Below, in pieces: positions 17,945 to 26,539 of a stretch of DNA of 64,000 bases (position 1 is its first letter; each line of letters starts with the position of its first letter). Origin of the DNA: Clostridium_I sp963725425 (GTDB lineage: Bacteria > Bacillota > Clostridia > Clostridiales > Clostridiaceae); NCBI GenBank assembly GCA_963725425.1, contig CAVRYJ010000044.1, forward strand, positions 124,001 through 188,000, written 5' to 3'. The notes beneath the pieces were generated by a model. The model was not told the DNA's origin. It did no database searches and worked only from the letters and a program-made list of their open reading frames with translations. A program made the position numbers and the translations under genes.

Positions 17945-20368
17945 ATGAAATATAAAGATTTAATTAAAAAAATGACTTTAGAAGAAAAAGCATCTTTAAT
18001 GTCAGGAAAAGATTTTTGGCAAACTCAGGATATAGAACGTCTTGGAGTCAATAGTATGTTTCTTGCCGATGGTCCCCATGGAATTAGAAAACAAGCGGTA
18101 GCCGCAGATCAGTTTGGACTTAATGTTGGTATTCCCGCAACTTGTTTTCCCACAGCCGCAACTGTAGCTAACAGTTGGAATGAAGAACTGGGAGAAAAAA
18201 TAGGAGAGTATCTTGGTGAAGAAGCTATTTCGCAAAAAGTTAATGTGCTGCTAGGACCTGGTGTTAATATGAAGAGAAATCCTTTATGTGGAACAAACTT
18301 TGAGTATTTCAGTGAAGATCCATATCTTGCCGGTAAAATGGTTGCTGGATATATTAGAGGAATTCAGTCACATGGAATTTCAGCTTGTGTGAAACATTTT
18401 TGTGTAAATAATCAGGAAGAGAGACGTATGGCTATTGATACCATAGTGGATGAAAGAACTCTTAGAGAAATCTATCTCACTGCATTTGAGATTGCAGTTA
18501 AAGAAGGTAGGACTAAGGCCATAATGTCTTCATATAATATGCTTAATGGTACATATACTAATGAAAATATGCATTTGATGAATACAATCCTGCGTGGTGA
18601 ATGGAATTATAAAGGCTGCGTTATTACAGATTGGGGCGGAAGCAATGATCGTATTGCAGGACTTATTGCTGGTAATGAGCTTGAAATGCCAACAACATCA
18701 GGTGAGACAGATGAAGAGATTATAAGCGCCATTAAAAGTGGAAAAATCAAAGAAGAAGTATTAGACCAATGTGTAGACAGATTACTTGAACTTATTTTTA
18801 CAACAGAAGATGCATATAAGAAACCTCATACAGAGTTTGATGTGGAAAAGCATCATAGAGTAGCACAAAAAGTTGCAGAAGAGTCAATAGTGCTGCTTAA
18901 AAATGAAGAGAATATATTACCACTTAAATATGGTAAAAAAGTTGCAGTTATAGGCGAGTTTGCAGAAGAAGCACGATATCAGGGTGCGGGATCATCTATT
19001 GTAAACCCAACAATCTTGGATCATACATTATATTGTTTTGAGGAATCAGGAATTATCAGCATTGGATATGAACCTGGTTTTGAACGGTATGGTAAAAAAA
19101 GTAAGAAAAAAGTAGATAAGGCATGTGCACTTGCAAAAGAAGCAGATGTCATTCTTTTATATATTGGTCTGGATGAAGTAAGCGAAGCTGAAGGACTTGA
19201 TAGACAAAGTATGAGCATTCCAGAGAACCAAATAGATTTATTAAATGCTCTGCACAAAGTTAATCCCAATATTATAGCCATTCTTTCTTGTGGCTCTGCA
19301 GTAGAAATGCCATGGATAAATAAGGTAAAAGCATTGTTGCATGGGTATTTAGGGGGACAGGCAGGAGCAAGGGCCATACTTAGGGTTTTGTCAGGTGATG
19401 TGAACCCTTCAGGAAAATTGGCAGAGACATACCCAATTCATTATGAGGATACACCTTCCTTTCACAATTTTCCTGGTAAAGAAGTTAGCGTAGAATATAG
19501 GGAAGGTATTTATATCGGCTATCGCTATTATGATACAGCAAATATAGATGTTCTTTTTCCATTTGGATATGGCCTTAGTTATACAGCTTTTGAATATTCA
19601 GATATGAAAGTTAATAAGTATGAAGCAACATTTAAGTTAACAAATTCCGGAAAAGTTGCTGGAATGGAAATCGCACAGATGTACGTAGGCTGTAATTCCC
19701 ATGATATTTTCAGACCCAAAAAGGAGTTAAAAGGATTTGTTAAGATATTTATAAATGCAGGTGATACAAAGACTGTAACAATATATTTTGATGACAAGAC
19801 ATTTCGGTATTTTAACGTTAAAACAAATAAATGGGAAATACAAGAAGCAGAATATACAATTATGATTGCTGCATCAAGTGCAGACATAAGATTAGAAGAT
19901 AATGTATTTATAAAAGGCACAGATGCACCACTGCCCTATGACAAGAACATACTTCCATCCTATTATTCAGGTAAAGTAAACAACGTCAGCACAGAAGAAT
20001 TCGAAAAATTAATTGGGTTTAATGTGCCTATCTCTAAATGGGATAGAACAAAACCACTTGGTTACAATGATACTATTGCACAGTGTCAGTATGCAAAGGG
20101 CGGATTTGCAAGATTTGTTTTTCATATGATTGTTTTTGCATATTGGTTTTTAAGAAAAATAGGAAAGAGAAGCGCTGCTAATATTATAATGATGTCTATA
20201 TATCATATGCCATTTCGTGGAATCGCCAGAATGACAGGTGGTGCAGTGAATATGCCAATGCTTAATGGCATTTTGATGATAGTAAATGGCCATTTCTTTA
20301 AAGGCTTGAATCATTTGTTAAAGGAAAGACGTAAGATGATGAGAGAGAGAAAAGCGAAAAAACAATAG
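17945..20368 (+). CDS. GH3 beta-glucosidase-type enzyme, paralogue with same C-terminal extension
   Basis: 807 aa, closely similar to 14696-17143 over its length (same nucleophile Asp229 in VITDWGG and Glu416 in AEGLDRQ; same C-terminal extension with the NIIMMSIYHMPFRGIARMTG region). DNA identity is highest at the very 3' end, suggesting gene conversion. GAGGAATAG lies before the ATG and a 160-bp gap precedes, so it may have its own promoter. Substrate not determinable. Confidence 0.9.
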   Translation: MKYKDLIKKMTLEEKASLMSGKDFWQTQDIERLGVNSMFLADGPHGIRKQAVAADQFGLNVGIPATCFPTAATVANSWNEELGEKIGEYLGEEAISQKVNVLLGPGVNMKRNPLCGTNFEYFSEDPYLAGKMVAGYIRGIQSHGISACVKHFCVNNQEERRMAIDTIVDERTLREIYLTAFEIAVKEGRTKAIMSSYNMLNGTYTNENMHLMNTILRGEWNYKGCVITDWGGSNDRIAGLIAGNELEMPTTSGETDEEIISAIKSGKIKEEVLDQCVDRLLELIFTTEDAYKKPHTEFDVEKHHRVAQKVAEESIVLLKNEENILPLKYGKKVAVIGEFAEEARYQGAGSSIVNPTILDHTLYCFEESGIISIGYEPGFERYGKKSKKKVDKACALAKEADVILLYIGLDEVSEAEGLDRQSMSIPENQIDLLNALHKVNPNIIAILSCGSAVEMPWINKVKALLHGYLGGQAGARAILRVLSGDVNPSGKLAETYPIHYEDTPSFHNFPGKEVSVEYREGIYIGYRYYDTANIDVLFPFGYGLSYTAFEYSDMKVNKYEATFKLTNSGKVAGMEIAQMYVGCNSHDIFRPKKELKGFVKIFINAGDTKTVTIYFDDKTFRYFNVKTNKWEIQEAEYTIMIAASSADIRLEDNVFIKGTDAPLPYDKNILPSYYSGKVNNVSTEEFEKLIGFNVPISKWDRTKPLGYNDTIAQCQYAKGGFARFVFHMIVFAYWFLRKIGKRSAANIIMMSIYHMPFRGIARMTGGAVNMPMLNGILMIVNGHFFKGLNHLLKERRKMMRERKAKKQ

Positions 20369-20375
20369 AAGAATG

Positions 20376-20418
20376 AAACCCACCACATTGAAAAATTTTC
20401 AATGTGGTGGGTTTTTTT
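20376..20418. terminator. bidirectional terminator between GH3 and esterase genes
   Basis: AAACCCACCACATTGAAAA stem with its complement and T7 on one side, A-run on the other; serves the convergent genes at 17945-20368 and 20432-21784. Confidence 0.92.
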
Positions 20419-20431
20419 ATGTCTTTATTTA

Positions 20432-21784
20432 CTAATTTGTTTTTGTTGTTGTAGTTGCTAGGTTATTTAAACTTTGATCAGCTAGCCATTCCATAATTGT
20501 TGTTGTATTCCCATTAATTGCTGTTTTACACTGGTTATTATAGACATATATCCATGACCAATGTCCCATATATTCATAGGGCGTGCCATCTGCTTTTTTG
20601 TATAAACCAGTAGTATCAACCACTTTATCAAAGAATGAGAAATGAACATTTTTTGCTCCAGCTTGAACTAAACGATTATAAGTTGGAATTACATAGCTAA
20701 CCGGTGGTACTGTTGTATCTGTCTCGGCAGCAGTAAACCACATTGGCATGTTTGACATTTTTTCTATTTGATCATCAGTAATTAATTTATCATTTAAAGC
20801 CTCACAGGTTGGAAATGCAGCTGCAAAGTAATTTGAATAATCTCTAACCATAAGCATTGTCATATATCCGCCGTTGGAATCTCCTCCAATATAGATTCTA
20901 TTTGTATCAATGTTTTTATTATTAGCAACATAATTTTTTATCAATGACATAAGCGGTTTCTCATATCTTGAAGTTCCATCTCCAAAATTTAAAAAACCAT
21001 CCATCCAGAAAGTTGGAGCTTGAGGTGCTAAAACATAGGCTCCTCCAAAATATGCTTGAGTATCTTTTGATGCAAAGCTATCTGCTTTGTTGCCGCAAAT
21101 GGGTAGAAGACCATCTGTACCGCCTTCTCCTATACCGTGCAACCAGATAATTAATGGATGTTTTCCACTATTCATTGCTGGTGCATAGCTTGAATATGCT
21201 AGGGTAACATTATCATTGGTTTCTTTTCCAACTGTAAAATCATCTACAATCTTTTTAATTGACCCTGTACATTTATTAACAATTAATCCTGAAATTAATC
21301 CAGATTCAGAAGCTATATCTTTTAGCTGAGTAATTGTATAATCGCAATTAACCCATCCATTAAGAGACGTTGCTATATCATAGTTGATTGGTGAACCTAA
21401 TGATACATCTGGTCCAACTTGCATTTCAAGAACTACATACTGTCCACTGTTAGCAGCATTACCATCTTTATCAGAAACGTAGGCTTTTATAACTTTACGA
21501 TCACCTTCTGCATCTCCTAATACCTTGGTTTTAAATCTATTTTCAGTTCTTACTACATGTGCCTTAAAAGTATCTGTTGATACTGAATTTTGGTTCACTA
21601 CCTTACCTAAATCAACAATTACCTTTGTAACAGCTGGACCCCAGTCAAATACTTCAGTAACAGTGCGGTAAGATGTCGTTTGTGTATCCGCAGCAAAAAC
21701 ACTTGTGTTTGAAGAAAATATCATAATAGGTGCTAGAATAAATGCCATTAATATCTTTCCATATCCTTGGATTTTTTTTGCCAT
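20432..21784 (-). CDS. secreted esterase / polyester-depolymerase-like hydrolase with N-terminal Ig-like domain
   Basis: 450 aa. Signal peptide about 1-31 (basic start, hydrophobic core, cleavage after VFA). Residues about 35-180 form a beta-rich domain as in feruloyl/acetyl-esterase-like proteins; the catalytic half starts at LIIWLHGIGEGG (oxyanion), with GGDSNGG (Ser nucleophile), AAETDTTVPP (Asp) and GHWSW (His). Likely acts on extracellular acylated polysaccharide or oligosaccharide, fitting co-regulation with the GH3 enzymes through the shared upstream module. GGGGGG ribosome site. A perfect cre-like site lies 88 nt upstream. Confidence 0.85.
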   Translation of the reverse strand: MAKKIQGYGKILMAFILAPIMIFSSNTSVFAADTQTTSYRTVTEVFDWGPAVTKVIVDLGKVVNQNSVSTDTFKAHVVRTENRFKTKVLGDAEGDRKVIKAYVSDKDGNAANSGQYVVLEMQVGPDVSLGSPINYDIATSLNGWVNCDYTITQLKDIASESGLISGLIVNKCTGSIKKIVDDFTVGKETNDNVTLAYSSYAPAMNSGKHPLIIWLHGIGEGGTDGLLPICGNKADSFASKDTQAYFGGAYVLAPQAPTFWMDGFLNFGDGTSRYEKPLMSLIKNYVANNKNIDTNRIYIGGDSNGGYMTMLMVRDYSNYFAAAFPTCEALNDKLITDDQIEKMSNMPMWFTAAETDTTVPPVSYVIPTYNRLVQAGAKNVHFSFFDKVVDTTGLYKKADGTPYEYMGHWSWIYVYNNQCKTAINGNTTTIMEWLADQSLNNLATTTTKTN

Positions 21785-21871
21785 TTTTTATACCCCCCAT
21801 TGATAAACTTAATGTAGCAAAGATTTTTTATTTCTAAATAAATTAATCCTCAGTTTTACCCCCCTTTACGT

Positions 21872-21885
21872 TGTCAACGTTTACA
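21872..21885 (-). promoter_or_regulatory. CcpA cre-like site upstream of the secreted esterase
   Basis: TGTCAACGTTTACA fits every position of the cre consensus TGWNANCGNTNWCA. It lies between the conserved promoter module and the start codon, a position expected for carbon catabolite repression (inference). Confidence 0.65.
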
Positions 21886-21919
21886 TACAACTTGTGATAT
21901 TGTATAACCTTAACACCAT

Positions 21920-21993
21920 TTCAATGTTAAATTTAACACAATTAACCAAAAACCTCAATAAACTAAAAATTAGGGGGTATAAACTTTTAGTTT
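21920..21993 (-). promoter_or_regulatory. conserved promoter module of the secreted esterase
   Basis: On the minus strand: AAACTAAAAGTTTATACCCC, then CTAATTTTTAGTTTATTG and, further on, GTGTTAAATTTAACATTG. It matches 11562-11641 in order, spacing and orientation relative to the gene, which points to one regulator for both units. Confidence 0.7.
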
Positions 21994-21994
21994 C

Positions 21995-22362
21995 ATAATG
22001 CATTCTATGATTAATTAGTTAATTCATACTAGTATTTTATGTTGGTGTAATATACTAGTATTTAGTATTAGTACTAAGGGTCGGTAGTAAGGGTCAAATC
22101 TATAGTTAGGAAGGCATATGAAAGACAATGGACAATGGACAATGAGCAATTGAAAGCCGGCAAGGGGTAGTTGATGGTTAAGTTTTTTTATTTTCTCCAT
22201 GTATTGAGAAAATAAAAAAACTTAATTTTAGATTTTTTGAATCCAAGCGTAAAAAAATCAACCTTAACTGTCCATTGTTCATTGTCAATTGTCCACTTGT
22301 TTTAAATTGTACCCATTATGGCTATTTCTTAGCTGGCACTCAAAGGAGTAAAAAGCAAAATT
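21995..22362. other. non-coding gap with TACTAGTATT block and dispersed repeat
   Basis: An AT-rich block (22010-22115, TACTAGTATTTAGTATTAGT-like units) leads into dispersed-repeat copy C (22122-22299). Nothing else recognised. Confidence 0.6.
22122..22299. repeat. dispersed intergenic repeat, copy C
   Basis: GACAATGGACAATGGACAAT array, AT-rich hairpin TTTTTTTATTTTCTC...GAGAAAATAAAAAAA, AATCAACCTTAACTG, then CCATTGTTCATTGTC-type array. Same design as copies A, B and D-I. Confidence 0.8.
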
Positions 22363-22444
22363 ATAAACAGAATATTGTTCTGTTTATCTATTGACATTTC
22401 TCCATGCAGAACTATAATTATAAGCAGAACGATATTCTGTTTAT
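22363..22444 (+). promoter_or_regulatory. TetR promoter with two palindromic operators
   Basis: Promoter TTGACA (22391-22396), 16-nt spacer, TATAAT (22413-22418). It is flanked by two copies of one palindrome: ATAAACAGAATATTGTTCTG and on to 22387, and the related ATAAGCAGAACGATATTCTG and on to 22444. Placement on both sides of the -35/-10 predicts autorepression by the TetR protein encoded next. Confidence 0.8.
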
Positions 22445-22465
22445 AAAATGAAAGAAGGTGTTGAA

Positions 22466-23086
22466 ATGTCGAGGAAACGTGTTCTTACAGGTGGGAAAAG
22501 AGATGAGTTAATTTCTGTGTCTCTAAAACTATTTATGGAAAATGGCTATGAAAACACCTCAGTGCGTATGATCCTTAATGAGGTTAACGGTGAGGTTGGG
22601 ATGTTCTACCACTATTTCAAATCCAAGGACGAACTGTTTGAAGCAGCAGTAGGGTTGTATTTCCGGCAGTACTCAGAATGTTTTGGAAATATTGTAACAG
22701 ATTCAAGCTTGTCTCTGTCTGATCAGATGGACCAAATCTTCTGCCTTTTTAAAACTAATTCCGAGACGTATTTGCTGATGAACAAGAACGGCGGTGTTCA
22801 TTGGACCGTAGAGCTTGCACTACGTGAAAAGACCTTGGACGAGCTCGAGCCATATATAGTAATAATCCTACAAAATGCCCTAAACGCCGAAATAATGCAA
22901 CAGCCTAACGTACCTTTAAATGTGCTTGCGGCATTTTTAGTACATGGAATTGCTGGCATAGTACATCAGAAATCGGTTAAGGAAATCACACCCGAACTCT
23001 TCCTCAAAAAAAGGAAGGATATAATAAAGCTTCTGGCAAATACTCTGGGGATTTCTCCCGAAACCATTGGAGGATATAATTTATGA
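22466..23086 (+). CDS. TetR-family transcriptional regulator
   Basis: 206 aa from ATG 22466 (AAGAAGGTG 6 nt upstream; the ATG at 22448 has no such site). HTH in residues about 12-55: KLFMENGYENTSVRMILNEV, GMFYHYFKSKDELFEAAV. The effector domain is unremarkable. ATGA overlap with the EFR1 gene shows a single operon and suggests that the regulator controls redox-protein expression. Confidence 0.9.
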   Translation: MSRKRVLTGGKRDELISVSLKLFMENGYENTSVRMILNEVNGEVGMFYHYFKSKDELFEAAVGLYFRQYSECFGNIVTDSSLSLSDQMDQIFCLFKTNSETYLLMNKNGGVHWTVELALREKTLDELEPYIVIILQNALNAEIMQQPNVPLNVLAAFLVHGIAGIVHQKSVKEITPELFLKKRKDIIKLLANTLGISPETIGGYNL

Positions 23087-23923
23087 AAAAGGTTATTTAT
23101 TATTTCTCCGGAACAGGCAACAGCATGAGAGCTGCTTCCCGTATAGCTGCAGCTTTAACCGATACTGAGATTATTTCCATGCGCTGTAATCCGTCACAAG
23201 TCCCTTCAGCAAAAGTCCATATCATAGGTTTTGTTTTCCCAGTATATCATTGGACCATGCCGGAAGCGGTAGTCAGGTTCATAATGGGTCTTCGGATAAA
23301 CTCTGGCGCATATATCTTTGCCGTGTCCACCCCAGGTTTTATCAACGGTCATAGCTTCGAAGTACTAGAAGGGATACTGAAGGAGAAGAAATGCATCCCT
23401 TTCTTATGGTAAAATACTATATAGCGTTGCTAATCTTGTAGTTGTATATCCTCCAATGCCATTTCCAATGCTGCGGGTTCCAAAGGCGGAGAAAAAGCTT
23501 ACCGCAATTTCCACAGATATAGCGAGAATGAAAACATGCAAATACCCAAGTGCCTTTGCTTTGACGAGAATGCTGTATCCTTTCGTTATGCCCAAGTACA
23601 GAAGCTTGCTGCACGAGGCTGACAGAGGTTTTGTAGTTTCTGACAAATGCATTTCATGCGGCACCTGCACAAGAGTTTGCCCATGTAAGAACATAGTAAT
23701 GGAGAATGGCAGACCCACTTTTAGGCATCAATGCAATTTCTGTATGGCATGTGTGGCTTATTGTCCCAAGGGAGCATTCAATTATGTTGTTAACCCTGAG
23801 ATGAAAAAAAAGTGCAACCATTTTTTTATTAGGATTTTGAAACTGCCAAGTAAGAGAAAGAGATACCACAATCCATTTGTCACAGCCACTGATATGGCGA
23901 TGGACAGGAAGTACATTAAGTAG
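23083..23923 (+). pseudogene. EFR1-family flavodoxin/ferredoxin, one frameshift
   Basis: First frame: flavodoxin half (YYFSGTGNSMRAA, FVFPVYHWTMPEAVV). Second frame from about 23402: KILYSVANLVVVYPPMPFP, then two clusters CISCGTCTRVCP and CNFCMACVAYCP of a 2[4Fe-4S] ferredoxin. A single-base change at about 23398-23408 separates them. Paralogue of 1512-2270. G+C somewhat above neighbours. Could be intact in the organism if the break is a sequencing error. Confidence 0.75.
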
Positions 23924-24141
23924 AATAATGCATAATCTTCTTTATATTAATAACTTTCAGATATAAGCCTTACTGTCAATTTTAAATTGTCCATTGATTG
24001 CTGATAACTAAGCGAGCTTTTCTCATTTTTGATATAACGGTCAAAACTCCCCAAAAGTATATTATTCTATTTTTTGTACTAATATGGTAATATATTATTT
24101 GCAGAATATATTATTAAAATTAAGGGGGAAAATTAAATATC

Positions 24142-25010
24142 ATGATATCAAAGAAAATTTTAGCAACTATTTCATTAGTAGTTGCAATATCAGTAACAAT
24201 AGTTACACCAGTATTTGCAACAAACAGTGATATCCATCTTTTAAGTGATACTTCAAAGCCTTCTTATACGAAATTACGGACAGATAACTTTGCAATACAA
24301 AAAAAATAGGCTTAAATTCACAGAACTATGGTTATGAACTGAATGGTAAAATTTATAAATTTAATGATGTATTAACTCTTTTTTATAAGTATAAAAATAT
24401 TTTCACTGAACCTATGATACCCCTTCCAGCTTTGCCTTTATCCGTACGTTCAGTTTTCCCTATCAATTCCATATACACAACAATAGGAAAACCCGCAGTA
24501 TTACCAACAACTATAAGTGTTAAATTAAGTGATAGAACAACAGATGTAGCTAATATAACATGGGGAACAGTTGATGTAACAACAGTTGGATGTAAAAATA
24601 TTTTGGGTACATTATCAGTTCCAAACGGAAAGACATGGAAATTAACAACTGCTCAACAGACAGTTAGTACAAAAGTTTATGTTGGTTCTTCAATAGTTGA
24701 TGTAACATATAATAATGGAAGCATTGAGCTAAAAAAAGGTGATATTTTAGAATTAACTCTACCTGAATGTGCTGATGGCGGTTACTTGTGGTCGTTTAAG
24801 TCAGCCTTAGATAGCAATATATTACAAATATTAGATGATACTTATATATTACCTAGTTCTGATCCTAATATTCTTGGTGGTGTTGGGCAAAGACGTTGGA
24901 TAATCCAAGCCGTAGACACTGGTAGTGCCACAATAAATTTACATGAATTCAGATTATTTGAAGCTAACTCTACTATTAATACCTTTAATTTAAAAATTAC
25001 AATTAAATAA
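24142..25010 (+). pseudogene. secreted protein with Ig-like (Big_4) and chagasin-like (I42) domains, A8-run frameshift
   Basis: From ATG 24142 (GGGGGA upstream): signal peptide MISKKILATISLVVAISVTI... cleaved after VFA, then a stop within A8 (24299-24306). One more A restores IGLNSQNYGYELNGKIYKFN, the same motif as in the S-layer-like protein at 41807. Next comes a Big_4-like Ig domain (LPTTISVKLSDRTTDVANIT) and a C-terminal domain with GGYLWSF and LGGVGQRRWIIQAVDTG, matching the pattern of chagasin-type cysteine-protease inhibitors (I42). The 3' end is followed by a terminator. A homopolymer break could be phase variation, decay or sequencing error. Confidence 0.75.
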
Positions 25011-25050
25011 ATCTTTTTCTAAATGCATAAATAAATAGAATCAAAAAGAG

Positions 25051-25087
25051 AGAGTCGCTAGATAGATCTATGGCGGTTCTTTTTTGT
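25051..25087 (+). terminator. terminator after chagasin-like gene
   Basis: Imperfect stem AGAGTCGCTAGAT / ATCTATGGCGGTTCT with T6; a diverged member of the AGAATCGTCA...TGACGGTTCT terminator family seen at 45955, 58475, 60198 and 60327. Confidence 0.65.
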
Positions 25088-25519
25088 TATTTAATAATGT
25101 GTTTGTTATATTGTCCTACTAAAGCAATTGCTGCAGAACCAAACAATAATGCTAAACAAGGCATACTTTATGAATATACTCCCAAGGAAGGCTCTATAGA
25201 AGAACTATATAAAGATATAATAGCTACATTGATTGAGCCTTATATTGTGTGTGAAATACAAACACATTATGGTCAACCACTTCTATATGATTTATTTGAC
25301 ATGAAATTTTAAAAAATAGAAAGACCACGTTATCGTTCATTCGACTTTACAATAAAACTTCAAATCAGACCCTTTGTTGGACCACATGATACCATAGGAA
25401 TTGATGATATTACTATAAGAATAGGTCCAAGTAAAACCCAAGTTGAAGAATTTAAACATATTAAAAGCTTTCCAATTCCACCTAATTTAAAAGAGGATTA
25501 TAAAGACTTAAAGTTATAA
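25070..25519 (+). pseudogene. DUF3888 secreted protein, in-frame stop
   Basis: One frame runs from ATG 25070 to TAA 25519 with a single in-frame TAA at 25310-25312. Before it: a signal-peptide-like start (LIMCLLYCPTKAIAAEP) and EGSIEELYKDIIATLIEPYI; after it: PRYRSFDFTIKLQIRPFVGP, DDITIRIG, HIKSFPIPPNLKEDY, all DUF3888 features. The start overlaps the preceding terminator, so the real N-terminus may have been replaced. Function of DUF3888 is unknown. Confidence 0.7.
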
Positions 25520-25717
25520 GTAATGGAACCGCCTAGCATTAATACTAAGGGTCAACACTGAGGGTCAATTCTAATAGTTAATATTAAAGGTTGATATTAA
25601 GATATACATAGTTATCACTTGCGCAAACTTTTGGTTCCTGACCTACCTTAAAATACCATCAGAATCTTTGACTTGTTATTTTCTTGATTGTGACAAACAA
25701 AGAAGATTTAAATGAGC

Positions 25718-25782
25718 TCTCATGGATATGAATGCTGATATTAAAAAAGCAGAAGAAAAAATAGAATATCTACTTTGTCATT
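25718..25782 (+). pseudogene. Rpn-family gene fragment
   Basis: About 20 codons equal to the MDMDVDIKKAEEKIEYL region of the Rpn gene at 9113, then a stop. Third trace of the family. Confidence 0.6.
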
Positions 25783-25958
25783 AACAACAGAGAAGCAGTT
25801 GCCAGTGAAACCAGCTTTTCCTTTATAATCTATAATTAGTTAATTCATACTAGTATTTGAAGTCAGTGTTATATATTAGTACTTAGAATCAATACTAAGT
25901 ACTAATACTAAGTATCAGTATTTAGTATTGGTTCTAATAGTTAATACGGCATCTGTAA

Positions 25959-26145
25959 GACAATGGAGAATGGACAATTGAAAATTGACAATTGACAATG
26001 AACAACTGGCAATGGATATTTGATAAGTAAAGGTAGTTCTTCTCCCTACTAGTAAAATTACAAAACTTCCCTTTAGATTTTTTGAAGCTTTGCTACAAAA
26101 AATCAACCATAACTATCCATTTTCAATTCTCCACTGTCCACTTTT
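25959..26145. repeat. dispersed intergenic repeat, copy D
   Basis: GACAATGGAGAATGGACAAT arrays, GATTTTTTGAAGC TTT GCTACAAAAAATC centre, then CCATTTTCAATTCTC-type arrays. Upstream AT block and ATACGGCATCTG junction shared with copy B. Confidence 0.8.
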
Positions 26146-26269
26146 TTGAATAATATTTATAAGTTTATTAACAACAACTCCTGTTGTTGTTTTAGATTGT
26201 TTTATAATCTTTTGTTTTAATCGTTTTAGGCGTGCTCCAAACCCTTGGTATGACTAGGTCTAAAACTTT

Positions 26270-26416
26270 AAAGGCAACCTATTTATGGTCAAAGGCAACC
26301 TGTTTATGGTATATTGGACTTTAAAGGCAACTCATATATGGTCAAAGGCAACTTATTTATGGTGAAAGGCAACTTGTTTATGGTATATTAATCTCTAAAG
26401 GCAACCTGTTTATGGT
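26270..26416 (+). repeat. iteron array 1 (six copies)
   Basis: Six direct repeats close to AAAGGCAACCTGTTTATGGT at 26270, 26291, 26323, 26344, 26365 and 26397, mostly at 21-bp spacing, all on the same strand and 124 bp before a Rep_3 gene. Expected binding sites of that initiator and a plasmid-type origin. Confidence 0.9.
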
Positions 26417-26489
26417 ATAGTAAATATTTATCTGAAAACATAGCTAGGCTAATGGTTTATGAATATATAGCTTTGCTTTTAAAAAGTTA

Positions 26490-26519
26490 TTGACAACGTC
26501 TAAGCAAAAAAGTTATAGT
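26490..26519 (+). promoter_or_regulatory. rep1 promoter
   Basis: TTGACA at 26490-26495, 18-nt spacer, TATAGT at 26514-26519, 20 bp before the rep start and 74 bp after the iterons. Confidence 0.6.
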
Positions 26520-26539
26520 TACTACTAGGGTGATAGTAA

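Larger units (their letters stand above)
25520..26269. other. 750-bp non-coding gap of repeat fragments
   Basis: Holds a fragment of the 136-bp inverted-repeat element (25641-25676), an Rpn gene fragment (25718-25782: LMDMNADIKKAEEKIEYL then stop), a trace of the GAAGCAGTTG repeat (about 25790), TACTAGTATT-type AT block (25845-25945), repeat copy D (25959-26145) and a small hairpin AACAACAACTCCTGTTGTTG near 26168. Confidence 0.7.
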
